Program-made: the position numbers and the translations under genes
Shown: one piece after another, positions 1-11,660 of the stretch
Numbering within the stretch: the first letter of the stretch is position 1
How the letters are laid out: each line of letters starts with the position of its first letter
Source: Synanceia verrucosa
Lineage: Eukaryota; Chordata; Actinopteri; Perciformes; Synanceiidae
Direction of reading: 5' to 3'
Length of the DNA: 64,000 nt
Assembly: GCA_029721515.1 (NCBI GenBank)
Contig: CM056552.1
Location: 30,415,892 to 30,479,891, forward strand
Notes under the pieces: generated by a model
What the model was told of the DNA's origin: nothing
Seen by the model: the letters and a program-made list of their open reading frames with translations, nothing else
Database searches by the model: none

Positions 1-2550
1 AAGCGCATAACCGAGCATCATATATACAACATAAGTGATTAATGAAGTTATGATATATACAGTAAATGAATAACTAAGCATCATATATACAACATAAGTG
101 ACGAACTAAAGTATGATATATACAGTAAATGAATAACTAAGCATCATATATACAACATAAGTGAATAACTAAGGTATGATACAGTAAATAAATAATTAAG
201 CATCATATATACAACAAAAGTGAATAACTAAGGTATGATACATTAAGTGAATAAGTAAGCATTATACATACAACATAACTGAATAACTAAGGTACAATAT
301 ATACAATAAGCGCAAAACCGAGCATCTTATAGCATCATATATATGCAACATATGTGATTAACTAAGGTATGATATAGTAAATGAATAATTAAGCATCACA
401 TATACAACATGAGTGAATAACCAAGGTATGATATATACAGTACGTGAATAACTAATCACCATATATACAACATAACTGAATAACTATGGTATGGTATAGA
501 CAGTAAGCGAATAACTAAGCATCATATATACAATATAAGTGAATAACTAAGGTATGATCTACACAGAAAGTGAATGACTAAGCATCATATATACAACATA
601 AGTGAATAACTAAGGTATGATATACACAGAAAGTGAATGACTAAGCATCATATATGCAACATAACTGAATAATTAAGGTATGATATATAGAGTAAGTGAA
701 CAACTGAGCATCACATATACAACACAAGTGAATAACTAAGGCATGATACATTAAGTAAATAAGTAAGCATTATACATACAACAGGTACGATATATACAAT
801 AAGCGCAAAACCGAGCATCTTCTATGCAAAATTAGTGAATAACTAAGCATCATATATACAACATAAGTGACTAACTAAGATATGATATACACAGTAAGTG
901 AATAACTAAGCATCATATACGCAACACAAGTGAATAACTAAGGTATGATATATACAGTAAGTGAATAATTAAGCATCATATATACAACATAAGTGAATAA
1001 CTAAGGTATGATACAGTAAATGAATAACTAAGCACCATATCTGCAACATAAGTGAATAACTAAGATATGTTATATACAGTAAGTGAATAACTAAGCACGA
1101 TATGTATACAACAGATGTGATTAACTAAGGTATGATATATACAGTAAATGAACAACTAATCATCATATATACAACATACGTGAATAACTGAGGTATGATA
1201 CAGTGAATGAATAACTAAGCATCATATATACAAAATAAGTGATTAACTAAGGTATGATATATACAGTAATTGAATAACCAAGCATCATATATACAACATA
1301 AGTGAATAACCAATTTATGATATATACAGTAAGTGAATAAATAAGTACCATATATACAGCATAAGTGAACAAGTAATCATCATATATATCACGTAACTGA
1401 ATAACTAAGGTATGCTACATACAGTAAGTGCATAACCAAGCATCATATATACAACATTAGTGAATAACTAAGCATCATATATACAACATAAGTGATTAAC
1501 TAAGGTATGATATATACAGTAAATGAATAACTAGGCATCATAAGTGATTAACTAAGGTATGATATATACAGTACGTGAATAACTAAGCATCATATATACA
1601 ACATAAATAAAAAAAACCAAGGTATGATATATACAGAAAGTGAATGACTAAGCATCATATATGCAACATCACTGAATAACTAAGGTATGATATATACAGT
1701 AAGTGAATAACTAAGCATCATATACAGTATACAACATAACTAAATGACTCAGGTATGATATATACAGTAAGTGAATAACTAAGCATCATATATACAACAT
1801 AAGTGAGTAACTAAGGTATGATACAGTAAATGAATAAATAAGCATCACATATACAACATAAGTGAATAACCAAGGTATGATATATACAGTAAGTGAACAA
1901 CTAAGCATCATATATACAACACAAGTGAATAACTAAGGTATGATATATACAGCAAATAAATAACTAAACATCATATATACAACACAAGTGAATAACCAAG
2001 ATATGATATATACCGTAAGTGAATAACTAAGCATCATGTATACAACATAAATAAATAACTAATGTATGATACAGTAAACAAATAACTAAGCATCATATAT
2101 ACAACATAAGTGAATAACTAAGCTATGATATATACACTAAGTGAATAACTAAGCACCATGTGTACAACATAAGTGAATAACTAATGAATGACATATACAG
2201 TGACTGAATAACTAAACATCATATATGCAACATAAGTGAATAATTAAGGTATGACATTTACAGTAAGTGAATAACTAAGTTATGTACATATATTAAATGA
2301 ATAACTAAGCCTAATATATACACCTGATGTGAGTAATTAAGGTATGATATATACAGCAAATGGATAAGTAAGCATCATATATACAACATAAGTGAATAAC
2401 TATGGTATGATATATACAGGAAGTGAATAACTAAGCATCATATATACAACATAAGTGAATAACTAAGTTATGACATATTCAGTAAGTGAATAACTCAGCA
2501 TCATATATACAACATAAGTGAATAACTAAGGTATGATATATACAGTAAGT
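1..2550. repeat. Degenerate satellite, 63-bp dimeric unit
   Basis: The whole stretch repeats a unit of about 63 bp built from two related halves of 31-32 bp. Each half begins GTGAATAACTAAG. One continues GTATGATATATACAGTAA and the other CATCATATATACAACATAA. At this length there are roughly 40 dimers, with point changes, lost half-units (for example near 830 and 1440) and small deletions. The array runs off the left edge of the window, so its true length is unknown. It stops abruptly near 2550 against a LINE fragment. It is AT-rich and has no coding content. Confidence 0.95.
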
Positions 2551-3110
2551 GAGCCTCAGAGTCAGGTTGAACAGGTGCTGAACAATCCCACAGAGTTGGT
2601 CAGCACAGGATTTGAGGAGATGCCTTCTGGACCTGTTGCTTTTTTTGCCTTCAATGTCCTCAGTTGGTTCCACACCTGGAGTGAAGTAAAGGACAAGTTG
2701 GAGGGAGGAGATCCCTGGTTGAATCTGTTGTAGAACAGGTTTAAGTCCTCCGCCCACTGTTGGTCTCCACCTAACTGGGACTTCAGCTCCCTGTAGCCAG
2801 ATATTTTAAGTCTTGCTTCGTTGGACCATCTCTTCACTGTGTGAGTGACAGTTGGCTGCCTGTGTACAAGGGTTTTGTATTCAGATGGGAGATGCACCAG
2901 GTTGTGGTCAGGTCAGCCCATGGGAGGGAGAAGATCGGAGCTGTAAATCTCCTTAGTGTTGGCAGAACAGAGGTCCAGCGTTTTATTATGTCTGGTGTGA
3001 CAGGAAACATACTGGGTGAAGGTGGGCAAGGTGGAGGATGGAGAGACATGCTACTATCGCAATAGCATAAAAGAATTTCTTCAGCAGGTGTGGTAAAGGC
3101 CATACACTTT
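2545..3110 (-). pseudogene. LINE fragment: end of endonuclease and start of reverse transcriptase
   Basis: Read on the minus strand from 3110 down, the translation gives the end of an endonuclease domain (SDHNLVHL-like motif near 2900). It continues through the linker region and into the start of a reverse transcriptase, with KKATGPEGIS and then a CADQLCGIVQHLFNL motif in another frame near 2560. These are typical of fish L2/CR1-like non-LTR retrotransposons. The frame changes at least twice and stops interrupt it, so this is a dead fragment. Both ends of the element are missing. The low-coordinate edge abuts the satellite exactly where the satellite ends. Confidence 0.85.
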
Positions 3111-4100
3111 CATTGACACCAGCGCCATCTGCAGGTTGGATTTGTATGTAGGAAGTTCTAGAAGCCCTTTATTCAGCCATTTTTTTGCTGCAAGCTTTGG
3201 AGAAGGTCAGAAGAAACGTGCTCTCTGCCTTATCTCCTTTGTGTTCGTTCGTGGTGTGTGTAAATGAAGAATGGTGAGTTTTACCTGCCCAATTTCAGTT
3301 GTAGTATTGTTTTAGATGTTTGTAGTTATGTTTTCTACCGAATTTGAGTCATTTGGAGTTGCTTAGCTTTGTCTGCTAATGTTTGCTATTCCAATCGTTT
3401 TTGCCATGCGCTATGTTGGACATTCTTTACTTGCAATGGCTTAATTTGTTTCTTAATGGGTGGATTTCCTTGGTAAATCATTGATAGTGATGTTTAAACT
3501 AATACACTTGGTGTATTATGTTGGAGTGATTCTAAGTTGCAGTGTGTAGTCTGCATTGGTACATGACTAAGCATTATTTAGCTAGCTAGCAGACATTTGT
3601 AGCTCAACTGGTAGCCATTAAGGGTTCATGTGAGCAAGGCATGAGGTGTAGCTCATGCACTTCATTACTGTGTAGACCAGTGGGTTACTTTTCTCATTGA
3701 TAGCAGTGCCTTAGTTATTACTGAAAGACTGTATTACAGTGAATGTTTAATTTGTAATATGTACATTATGTTTAATATTATGTGGTCTGTATTTCTTTGT
3801 CTTTATTGTTACAGAACCATACCAAATCGAACCATACCCAACTGAAACTCATCCCACTTGAATCATACCCAATGTAATTTGTCAAGTCAGAGTCTGACCC
3901 CCCTGTGCATTGTTCTTACGTGTATGTGTTTTGTGAAGAAAGTAAACTGACAAAACTGAAGCCTGCCTCCTGTCAAATATGTTCTGACCGACATACCGTG
4001 GCGATTGTCAATACGGAACCAGCAACCTATACAGTCCTACCACTCCCCCACAGCAGGTATAATGGCCTCATGCTAATGACTAACAGTTCAATGTCCTTAT
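3111..4100. other. Unassigned stretch
   Basis: No protein similarity or clear repeat structure. AATGGTGAGT near 3270 resembles a splice donor, and TTGTTACAG near 3813 resembles an acceptor. Between them lies about 540 bp of T-rich sequence, but neither flank codes for anything I recognise. Around 3815-3880 there is a short run of ACCATACC and related words. Confidence 0.3.
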
Positions 4101-4385
4101 CACAGTTCTTATCTTGTCATTATCATCATTTCTTCCGTACGTTTTTGGGACTTTAACTACTTAAGTATACTTTCAGCTACTGAAACCATTCAACTATCAA
4201 ACTATTCAGCTTTTTTGGGACATGTGTGCTATATCTTTTCTCATTTCAACTATTTATAATTTTTTTTTAAATATTCAGCTTTATTCATGTATTTTTTATC
4301 AATGCAACTCAATGAAGAAAAATATAATATAATTCAAATCCTCTCGAATTTACACCTTTTTGAAATCCCACTCTTTTTTTCATAA
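4101..4385 (+). repeat. Dispersed AT-rich repeat, copy A
   Basis: This stretch matches 19965-20022 plus 20375-20575 closely. Shared blocks include TTCTTCCGTACGTTTTT, TACTTTCAGCT, GAAACCATTCAACTATCAAA, TTCAGCTTTATTCATGTAT and ATTTACACCTTTTTGAAA. The copies diverge after the last block. The family is unknown to me; it has no coding capacity. The repeat may continue to about 5060, but there is no second copy in the window to test that. In copy B a SINE interrupts it. Confidence 0.75.
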
Positions 4386-5063
4386 AATGTACAGTTTCTT
4401 CAGCATTTCACTTTCTTTCAGATCATGAAAACTAAAAAAAAAAAGAAAATCTGAGTTTACCATGGGTGTCTATTGCGTGCACTAGAGTAAGAGAACTGCA
4501 CACCTAGAGTGTAGGGCAGCTTCTGAATCATCTGAAAAAATATTTTGAAATTGTGATTGTGAGGGCGATGTATACCCCACAGAAATAATTTTTACAGCAA
4601 AACGTTGGAAATATCATACCGGTCGTAGCGATGTGCCTCTGGTGTCTGTGAGATTTATAGTTTTGGCTCCATGCCCCTATTTAGAGTGATTTCTCCAAAA
4701 AAATTTCCATAGGCTGCGATGTTAATTTTCAGAGGAAAATCCTGAAAAAGGAGAAAAACCTCTTTTGGGAAAACTGCCACTGTCGGCCTGAGTGGAGTAG
4801 AAACATAAAATTTTCACCGCTGTGATCCTCACAAGCTCCTGCCGTCTCTCGTCCAAAAACCAAAGCCGGACTCATTACGGCTTTTGAGTAATGGAGAGAA
4901 GAAATGGTCCTAGTTCAACTGAATGGGACTCTAAGAGGAGGGGAGCTGCTGCAGGGGGAGGGAGTGGCTGTCTCCATGGAAACGGACCAGGTGGGTGCGT
5001 GTGGTGTGGCAGTTGACCTGCAGTGACGCTGCCTGTTGGCCAGTGCAAATGATACAGAGAGTG

Positions 5064-5068
<5 letters not shown>

Positions 5069-5151
<83 letters not shown>

Positions 5152-5160
5152 CATATATAT
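5069..5160. repeat. (TA)n and (TACA)n microsatellite
   Basis: Alternating TA runs followed by about seven TACA units and more TA. The short ORFs on both strands here are repeat artefacts. Confidence 0.97.
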
Positions 5161-5394
5161 TTGTTAAAGCTTGGGTCAAAAACACTCTTGCAATGACATT
5201 AACTCACATAGCCCTGCTGTTCCTGTGAAGCAGAACTTGTGTTGTACATACATGTACTGCATCAGTGTTTCTCAAACCTTCAAACCTTTAAATTTCAACT
5301 CTGACAGTGTACAAATGAAACAAACAGGTCTATTTGTACCATGGTTCCATTTGTAAACTGTCAGAATTACAGACTTGTTTGGGTCAATAGAATA

Positions 5395-5502
5395 TAATAG
5401 ATTTTTTATTTATACCCCATTGGGGGAAATTCACCCGCCACAGCAGCATAGACATGATACAGTAATAAAAAAACAAACCAGAGCAAAGACATAAAAGAAT
5501 AA

Positions 5503-5536
<34 letters not shown>

Positions 5537-6060
5537 TAGAATGGTATTTACATATTTACAATATGTACTAAATAACAAGGGAGGAAAAATATATTTTAAA
5601 TTGCAAATGTTAAACACAATTATAAAATGAATAGCATGTATTTTTACTATGAAATAAAATAGATGTGCAAATATTTTTGTGCAAAAGGAAGGACAGTGCA
5701 AACAGATTTGAAAACAAGGCAGTGATGGCAAAGTGTCCTGATTAACATCAGCCAGTGATGCTGATGTTAGAAAGTTTTATTGCAGATGGTAGGAATGAGC
5801 TGCGGTAGCGTTCCTTCTAGCAGGGTGTAAGTCTGAGTCTGCAGCTGAAGGAGCTTCTTAAAGCCTCCACAGTCCATCAGAGGGTCAGAGGGGTTGTCCA
5901 TGATGGAGGTGAGCTTTGCTCACATCCTCCTCTCAGCCACCTCCTCTATGGAGTCCAGGAATCAGTCCAGAATGGAGCTGGTCCAGGACAGAGCTGGTCC
6001 AGGACAGAGCTGATCCTCCTAACCATCCTGTTCAGTCTTCAGTCAATTTAGAACCCTTAA
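5395..6060 (-). pseudogene. LINE 3' end: RT C-terminus and 3' UTR
   Basis: On the minus strand from about 6010 downward the sequence encodes, across several frames, the C-terminal tail of a fish non-LTR retrotransposon. Motifs are MVRRISSVLDQ, then SFSCRL, then KERYRSSFLPSAIKL near 5790-5830. An AT-rich 3' UTR follows and ends near 5395 with a CCCCAATGGGGTATAAATAA tail. Stops and frame changes make it non-functional. A tandem duplication of the GGTCCAGGACAGAGCT segment lies at 5979-6010. It is a different insertion from the fragment at 2545-3110, because the order is wrong for one copy. Confidence 0.8.
5500..5533. repeat. (AAT)n microsatellite
   Basis: About ten AAT units in the 3' UTR of the LINE tail. 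The leucine-rich minus-strand ORF over this place is an artefact of the repeat. Confidence 0.95.
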
Positions 6061-7060
6061 AAGAATCCACAGTCCCTCTAGTGTGATGTGCATGTATGAT
6101 TATTACGTCATATTACACCTAGAATCCACTTTGACACCAATTTCACTATGTAACAAACTATTATGCTAATTCAGTCATAATATTGTCATATCTTATAGGT
6201 GGAAGGTGATCTCCTTTTCCTTGTTTCCATACACCGCTTACTAGAGCATCCATAGGGACCACAGAAGTCAGGCATTTTGACTCATTTGACGTATTCCTGT
6301 CAACACAAAGTCTGGAATTTCCTGTGTCACAATGTATCAACACTTAATATGTTTTTAACAAACCAAATAGTTTGGAAATCATGTGCAACTGAAGTTATGT
6401 TGAAACCAAAGAGCCTTTCTGCCTCTCCCACTGATGTAAAGCTGCTGGGTCAACTTTGTAATACATACTTGGTCTCACTCACAGCCAGTCTGTTAGCCAA
6501 GTTAGACAGCTAATAAACACAAGCACATCCACAAAGACCGTCACTTAGACAAAAATATGTTGTCGTACAATAAATTAAAATCTCCATTGTGGTTTCAGCC
6601 TTGACAACTCGCACAAAGCGACTCAAAGTTAGCCCTTTGTTCAAATAGCTGTGAAACAATTGTGCTGCATGATAATCACTATTTTCTCTAAGAAAAGCTG
6701 CGATTTCAACATGTCCAAGCATCCCAACTCATAGTCACGTTACTAAGGTTTGTAATAAAGAAAACCGTTTGGAAATCTGTCAAGATTTCTGTGAGTTAAG
6801 AGTATTTTTGATTGTGCAGATAACTCACCTTCCCACAACTACCATAGCACATACCAGAATAGTATACTGTGGTAAGATGGCCGCCATATAGGGATGCTGG
6901 TGACTCCGCCTCGAGTCTAGCCTTTCTTTAAAGATATCTATGCTTGCTTCCTTCATTGTTCTAACCTGGCTTTAGCACAATGGGGAAGGTGGTAGCCTCC
7001 AAACCACAGAGTTAGGAGTTTGAATCCCACATCCTGCTTCTTCATTAAGTTTAATACATA
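6061..7060. other. Unassigned stretch with a possible tRNA-like head
   Basis: No coding similarity. Near 6960-7035 the words TTTAGCACAATGG and GGAGTTTGAATCCCAC, spaced about 50 bp apart, resemble degenerate A and B boxes of a tRNA-derived SINE head that runs straight into the following minisatellite. This is weak. The rest shows nothing I can name. Confidence 0.3.
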
Positions 7061-7560
7061 TTCAACGTTCTTTTAATTTAAATTCAAAAATGTTCAACTT
7101 TCGACTTTACATTTTAAAATTTTCAACATTCAACTTTTAAATTAAATTCACACATTTTCAACATTCAACTTTTAAATTTAAGTCTAAAATTTTCAACATT
7201 CAACTTTTGAAATAAATTCACAGATTTTCAACATTCAACTTAAATTTAATTCTAAAATTTTCAACATTCAACTTTTGAAATAAATTCACAGATTTTCAAC
7301 ATTCAACTTAAATTTAATTCTAAAATTTTCAACTTTTGAATTAAATTAAAACATTTTCAACATTAAACTTTTAAATATACTTTAAAATTTTCAACATTCA
7401 ACTTTAAATTTCATTCTAAAATTTTCAACATTCAACTTTTAAATATAATTCAAACATTTTCAACATTCAATTTTTAAATTTAATTCTAAAACTTTCAACA
7501 TTTGACTTAAATTAAATCCACACATTTTCAACATCCAACTTCTAAATTGAATTAAACGCA
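7061..7560. repeat. Minisatellite, about 35-bp unit
   Basis: Tandem degenerate units built on TTTTCAACATTCAACTTTTAA followed by an AAATTAAATTCACA-like spacer, about 14 copies. The unit alternates between forms ending in TTCACAGA and TTCTAAAA, suggesting a higher-order dimer. It is strongly AT-rich and non-coding. Confidence 0.92.
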
Positions 7561-7762
7561 ATTACACATTCATCTTTCCTGCAACATTCAAGCCAGCATT
7601 AGCAGATTAGCTAAAGTTAAGCAGCATTCAGCATTAGCAGGGTAGCTTCAGCTATCAGCATTCCCACACATTTTCAGCAGGAAATGCATTTTCTACTTTA
7701 GTTTATTTTGATCTATGAGTGTAGCTGCAACGAAGATAAGTTTTTGACTTGCTGAGCCTCAT

Positions 7763-7962
7763 GATTTCAGCACCGGACAGTGCCTCATCTAGCTGAGCCT
7801 CGCCAAAGATTTCAGCACTGGACAGCGCCTCAGCTGGCTGATCCTCATGATTTCATCTCTGGACAGCACCTCACCTAGCATAGTCTCACCAATGATTTCA
7901 GCACCGCACAGTGCATCATCTAGCTGAGTCTCGCCAAAGATTTCAGCACTGGACAGCGACTA
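7763..7962. repeat. Minisatellite, 45-bp unit
   Basis: Four and a half tandem units of 45 bp, each starting GATTTCAGCACCGGACAGTG or a close variant and ending CTGAGCCTCGCCAAA. The second unit is about 41 bp. It is GC-richer than its surroundings. It is separated from the preceding AT-rich minisatellite by about 200 bp that carries GCATTAGCAG words. Confidence 0.9.
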
Positions 7963-8339
7963 AAAAATTTTGCCATCTTCACCGAGAGGAGATTCTCTGT
8001 CCAGGTGCAGGGATTCAGTATATTAATGTGACACTACCTACCCTCCAGATGGCAACTATGAACTAACATCACTCACTTTTTCCTTGACTTCATATAACCC
8101 ACTCTAATGTGCCTACAAAGCCAAATCAGTAATGGACAGCAACACATTATGCACTTTTTGCATCTTCATCAAAACATCTTTTCATTTTATTTGAGCAACA
8201 GACATATTTACTCCATTCAAAACACGATGAAGTGGTTTATTCTATAGTGTTTAAGAGTGCACAAACACTGGCTCTGCTGGACTAAAACCCAAGGACTCTT
8301 GAATTACCTCATGAGCACCAAATAGGAGGAGATGGACAC

Positions 8340-8532
8340 TGTGATGCAATGTAATGTTTACCAGTCACCATACGCATAATATTGGTGACGTCATTACGTG
8401 AAGCGGAGGCTTCTGGGAATAGGCAGTTAAATTCGTGAAGATGCTAGGTTAGAAGCATGTGTCTTGTAAGTGTGTGCTTGAGTTTCTAATAAACAACCTC
8501 AACGAGAGATTCTGCCTGGCATTTTCATGACA
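8340..8532 (+). mobile_element. Solo LTR, 193 bp, with perfect 5-bp target duplication
   Basis: The element starts TGTGATG and ends CATGACA, imperfectly inverted termini of the TG...CA type. It is flanked by the 5-bp direct repeat GACAC at 8335-8339 and 8533-8537. An AATAAA polyadenylation signal lies at 8488-8493, about 40 bp before the end, as expected for the R/U5 side of an LTR read on the plus strand. No internal region or second LTR is present, so this is best explained as a solo LTR left by recombination, probably of a Ty3-type element. The family is not identified. Confidence 0.75.
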
Positions 8533-8540
8533 GACACCCT

Positions 8541-9006
8541 GATTCCAGTCCTTAATAGTGCGGAGCATAAATTCATGGGAAGGTTCTTTCCCTAACTCTC
8601 ACTCAAACAGCAAGTGATGACAAGCTGTTTCATTGTATTGTATTTGCATCGTAACTTCCCATTCATCCTGTGTAGACATGAGTGGTGGCATCCATTTGTC
8701 CACAAGCAAAGAACATTTTTTCAACTTTGTGCCCTGGAACAACACCTTCAAAAATGAATTAGTTACAAATCATGTTTTAGTTCAACATAGTAACAGCAGC
8801 TGAAGCTGTGCAGCAGTGCCCACAGATGAGGCGATGGACATGAAGGCGACACTACTGAATAATGCTCCCTTTAGAAAGAGCAGGACTATACTGTCATATA
8901 CTGTACCATATACAATTTCTGAAGAAGATTATCAAAGTCTCATCCTACTCGCTGCCTCCTCATACGTGAGTGGGCATTATTTCCATAGTCCAAACTATCC
9001 TGTAGC
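8541..9006. other. Unassigned stretch
   Basis: No similarity seen. A short plus-strand ORF from 8816 runs into the CA microsatellite and has no recognisable domain. Confidence 0.3.
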
Positions 9007-9036
9007 TACACACACACACACACACACACACACACT
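9007..9036. repeat. (CA)n microsatellite
   Basis: About fifteen CA units. Confidence 0.97.
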
Positions 9037-9039
9037 GTA

Positions 9040-11660
9040 TCAATGAATATCATTAAATGAGAGGCTGAGTTAACAGAGATGTGCACTCTTTTCTTGCTGC
9101 ACAGCAGAAGATGGTTTCTCTTTTGCCCAAGCTTGAATGTCCTGAGCTGTGATTTGGCCCTCGTCCTGCTTCGTCCTCTCTGTCTCTAGCTTCCTTGCAC
9201 ACATCACATCCACTCACCTGTCATGTCGCAAGACTATTCCTTTCAACATAAGTGTCCATCTGTGTGTATTTTACTTGGATTTTGCATCAGAAATGCTGAA
9301 ACCTGTAAAAACTACTGTGAACATCTTGACCAATGCTGGACCTCAAAGTGGATCACTCACTGGGGAGGGAAATGAGGGTATTAATTTAGTTATAAAACAA
9401 ATTGCAGACATTGACACAAGTGTGTGTATTGGGTGTATGTGTGCATGTACTGTATATAAGTATAAGGTTTGGGGTTTTATTTCCTTAGGTACAGGTGTGT
9501 TAATTCATTTATTTAAGTTAATTTGTTAAAATATATATTTACATTTATGTTTACAGAATTATTATTTACACATTTTGATATTCTCATTTCTGTTGTGCAA
9601 GCAGCTGAATTGATGTGTTGAATCTGCTGTTGTCATTCACTTGCATTTGCCTGTCTAAATCGTGCTAGCTCCTGATTGGTCAGTGGTAGTCAGGTGGGAG
9701 AGTGTGTCAGGAATTGCTGTGGTTGTAACTGCCGTGAGAAGTAAAATGCTGTTAAAGAAGAAATCCTCCTCCATCCTGCTCTCTCATTTTATTAAGAGTG
9801 TTCCATCAATCACCAACGAACCCTCACGTTACACATGCAATATCTGTGAATGTGAGCAGCAAAGGCACAATGTGTGGGCACATTATTAGCAACATTTTTG
9901 ATGGCTTTACCTTCAGTTTTTAGCAGCTCATCTGACTAAGCAGTGGATTTCTGATTTTCTGGCTACTTGTGTTTCAATAACAAATAACACTTTGACAATA
10001 ACAAAGTTAAACAGGACCAAGTGTCTACAGTCATGCCAGTAGCTCTGTGAGGCTCTACTTAATGAGTACCAAAGATCCATTTAAATGTAACATTTCATTC
10101 ACAACCACTAATGTCAACCTCATAGTGGCACAAAGTCAGAGGATCACCGAAGTCAGTGAGGTGCATCCTCTAGGGATATGGATGTCTGTACAAAATGTGA
10201 CTGCAATCCATCAATAGTAAATGAATCTTTTAGAGGCTACATTTTTTGTTTCTTCTCAATATACAATGTGTTAAATAAAGCAAATACATTATATGGTGTA
10301 AGATGGTATAATATGAGTTCAACAATGATAGCCAATAAAAATGATGGACACAACTGTGAATTATGAAATTAAGTCACAACAAAGCAGCCTTCCCCTTTCA
10401 TGTTTCTTTTTTCATCATGCGTCAGTAGTTCTGTCTCTCTGGCAGCTTTTTAAAAACTCATTTTAGTCCTTCCCTTTCTGTTCTGTTTCAGCAGTGCTCT
10501 AAAGTTTTCTTGACACCTTTGTGACCAGTCTTACAAGGTTTACTGTTATGTTATGTTTTCCATTTAGCCATTCTCTTTCAGCAGTGACACATTTTATTTT
10601 TGGTATGTCAGAGTAGGTGTTTGAAAAGTAGGGGTGGAGTGGAAGAGATTAATATGTACATGGAGATCCAGCAGGCACACAGCAGAGTGGGAGTTGGATT
10701 GGAAGGGCTGAAGGGGGAAAGATTTCAATTACAAAACCAATAAAGTAGCTGTGTGAAGTGGTGTGGAGGAGAGGAATTACATCTCTGTAGTGTTGAATGG
10801 CCCGTAGCTCTCCCTGTCTGTGCTATCGTTGCCTCTTCCTCCTACTGCTCTCCTGCTTTTAATTGCCATAAACTCATGCATATTCACAACAGGTGTCAAG
10901 CCCTTTGCTGGTGATAGATGGAGGTATATGGGTAATTTGCATAGAAATTATGCATTTGTTTTGGTAGGTACAACAACCAGCTCATGCTGCCTTATGTAAA
11001 CACACATTTTCTGTAAGGTAGGGTGACACAAGCAGTCATGTGTTTCACTGTCAGTTGTTGTTCACATTTTTACATAAAACTACATGCTGTGTTTTTATAA
11101 TAGATTACATCACTTTTCTGTAAATGAAACCTGATACCTGAACCTGACATTATATTGGCATTATGTCCATTGTCCAATCTATAGCTACTTGACATTGACC
11201 AGATTACCAGAATCCATATTTGATTCAGACAATAGATTTAACGTTCTCTTTTGACAAGTTTGTAAATGCATGTCCATTTTGCCCAGATTCTTCCAGAGAG
11301 GTCTGCAATTCTCTAGAGATGTTGTGTAGGTCGGTCTTTACCTTATTTATTATTTTTATGTTTTTTCTTGATGATAGTTTTGATTGGTGTCCACTAAGCA
11401 GAGATGTGGTTATGTTGTATGTCCTCCATTTGTGTCATTTATCTCTTCTATGTCCTTGAATTCTGCCATGACCTCCATGTGCAAGAAAATGTTCAATATC
11501 TAGCCTGAAGAGTTTGTGTTCACTTGTGTGCGTAATCCTCTCATTCAGGTTCATTCATTCAGGTTCATAACATGTTTGATGACAGTTCCATAAATAAGCA
11601 ATTGGCAGCCTCAGGTTGTTTTGTGTCTATTGATGGCTTGCAGTGACCTGCAATGACTTA
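9040..11660. other. Unassigned, element-poor stretch
   Basis: No transposon termini, tandem repeats or coding similarity stand out over 2.6 kb, which is the longest such gap in the left half of the window. ORFs up to 126 codons (9149-9529) show no domain. The part at about 10640-11000 looks like conserved noncoding DNA by composition, with TTTAATTGCCATAAACTCAT, an ATTTGCAT octamer-type site near 10937 and TTATGCATTTG. This could be an intron or a gene desert. Confidence 0.35.

Noticed and set aside
1..2550. CRISPR-like array
   Set aside because: Units are directly tandem without unique spacers, and the surrounding elements are all of vertebrate type. It is a satellite.
3265..3825. Host gene exon-intron structure
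   Set aside because: The donor- and acceptor-like words exist, but flanking sequence has no coding similarity, so chance occurrence is likely.
4875..5228. Tyr/Ile-rich ORFs on both strands
   Set aside because: Translation of a TA/TACA microsatellite in several frames.
5384..5731. Leucine-rich 115-codon minus-strand ORF as a membrane protein
   Set aside because: The leucine run comes from the (AAT)n microsatellite inside a LINE 3' UTR.
2545..6060. One LINE spanning both fragments
   Set aside because: On the minus strand the C-terminal piece would lie upstream of the endonuclease piece, which is the wrong order.
9149..9529. 126-codon plus-strand ORF as a gene
   Set aside because: No domain and no coding-like composition; length is within chance expectation for 64 kb.
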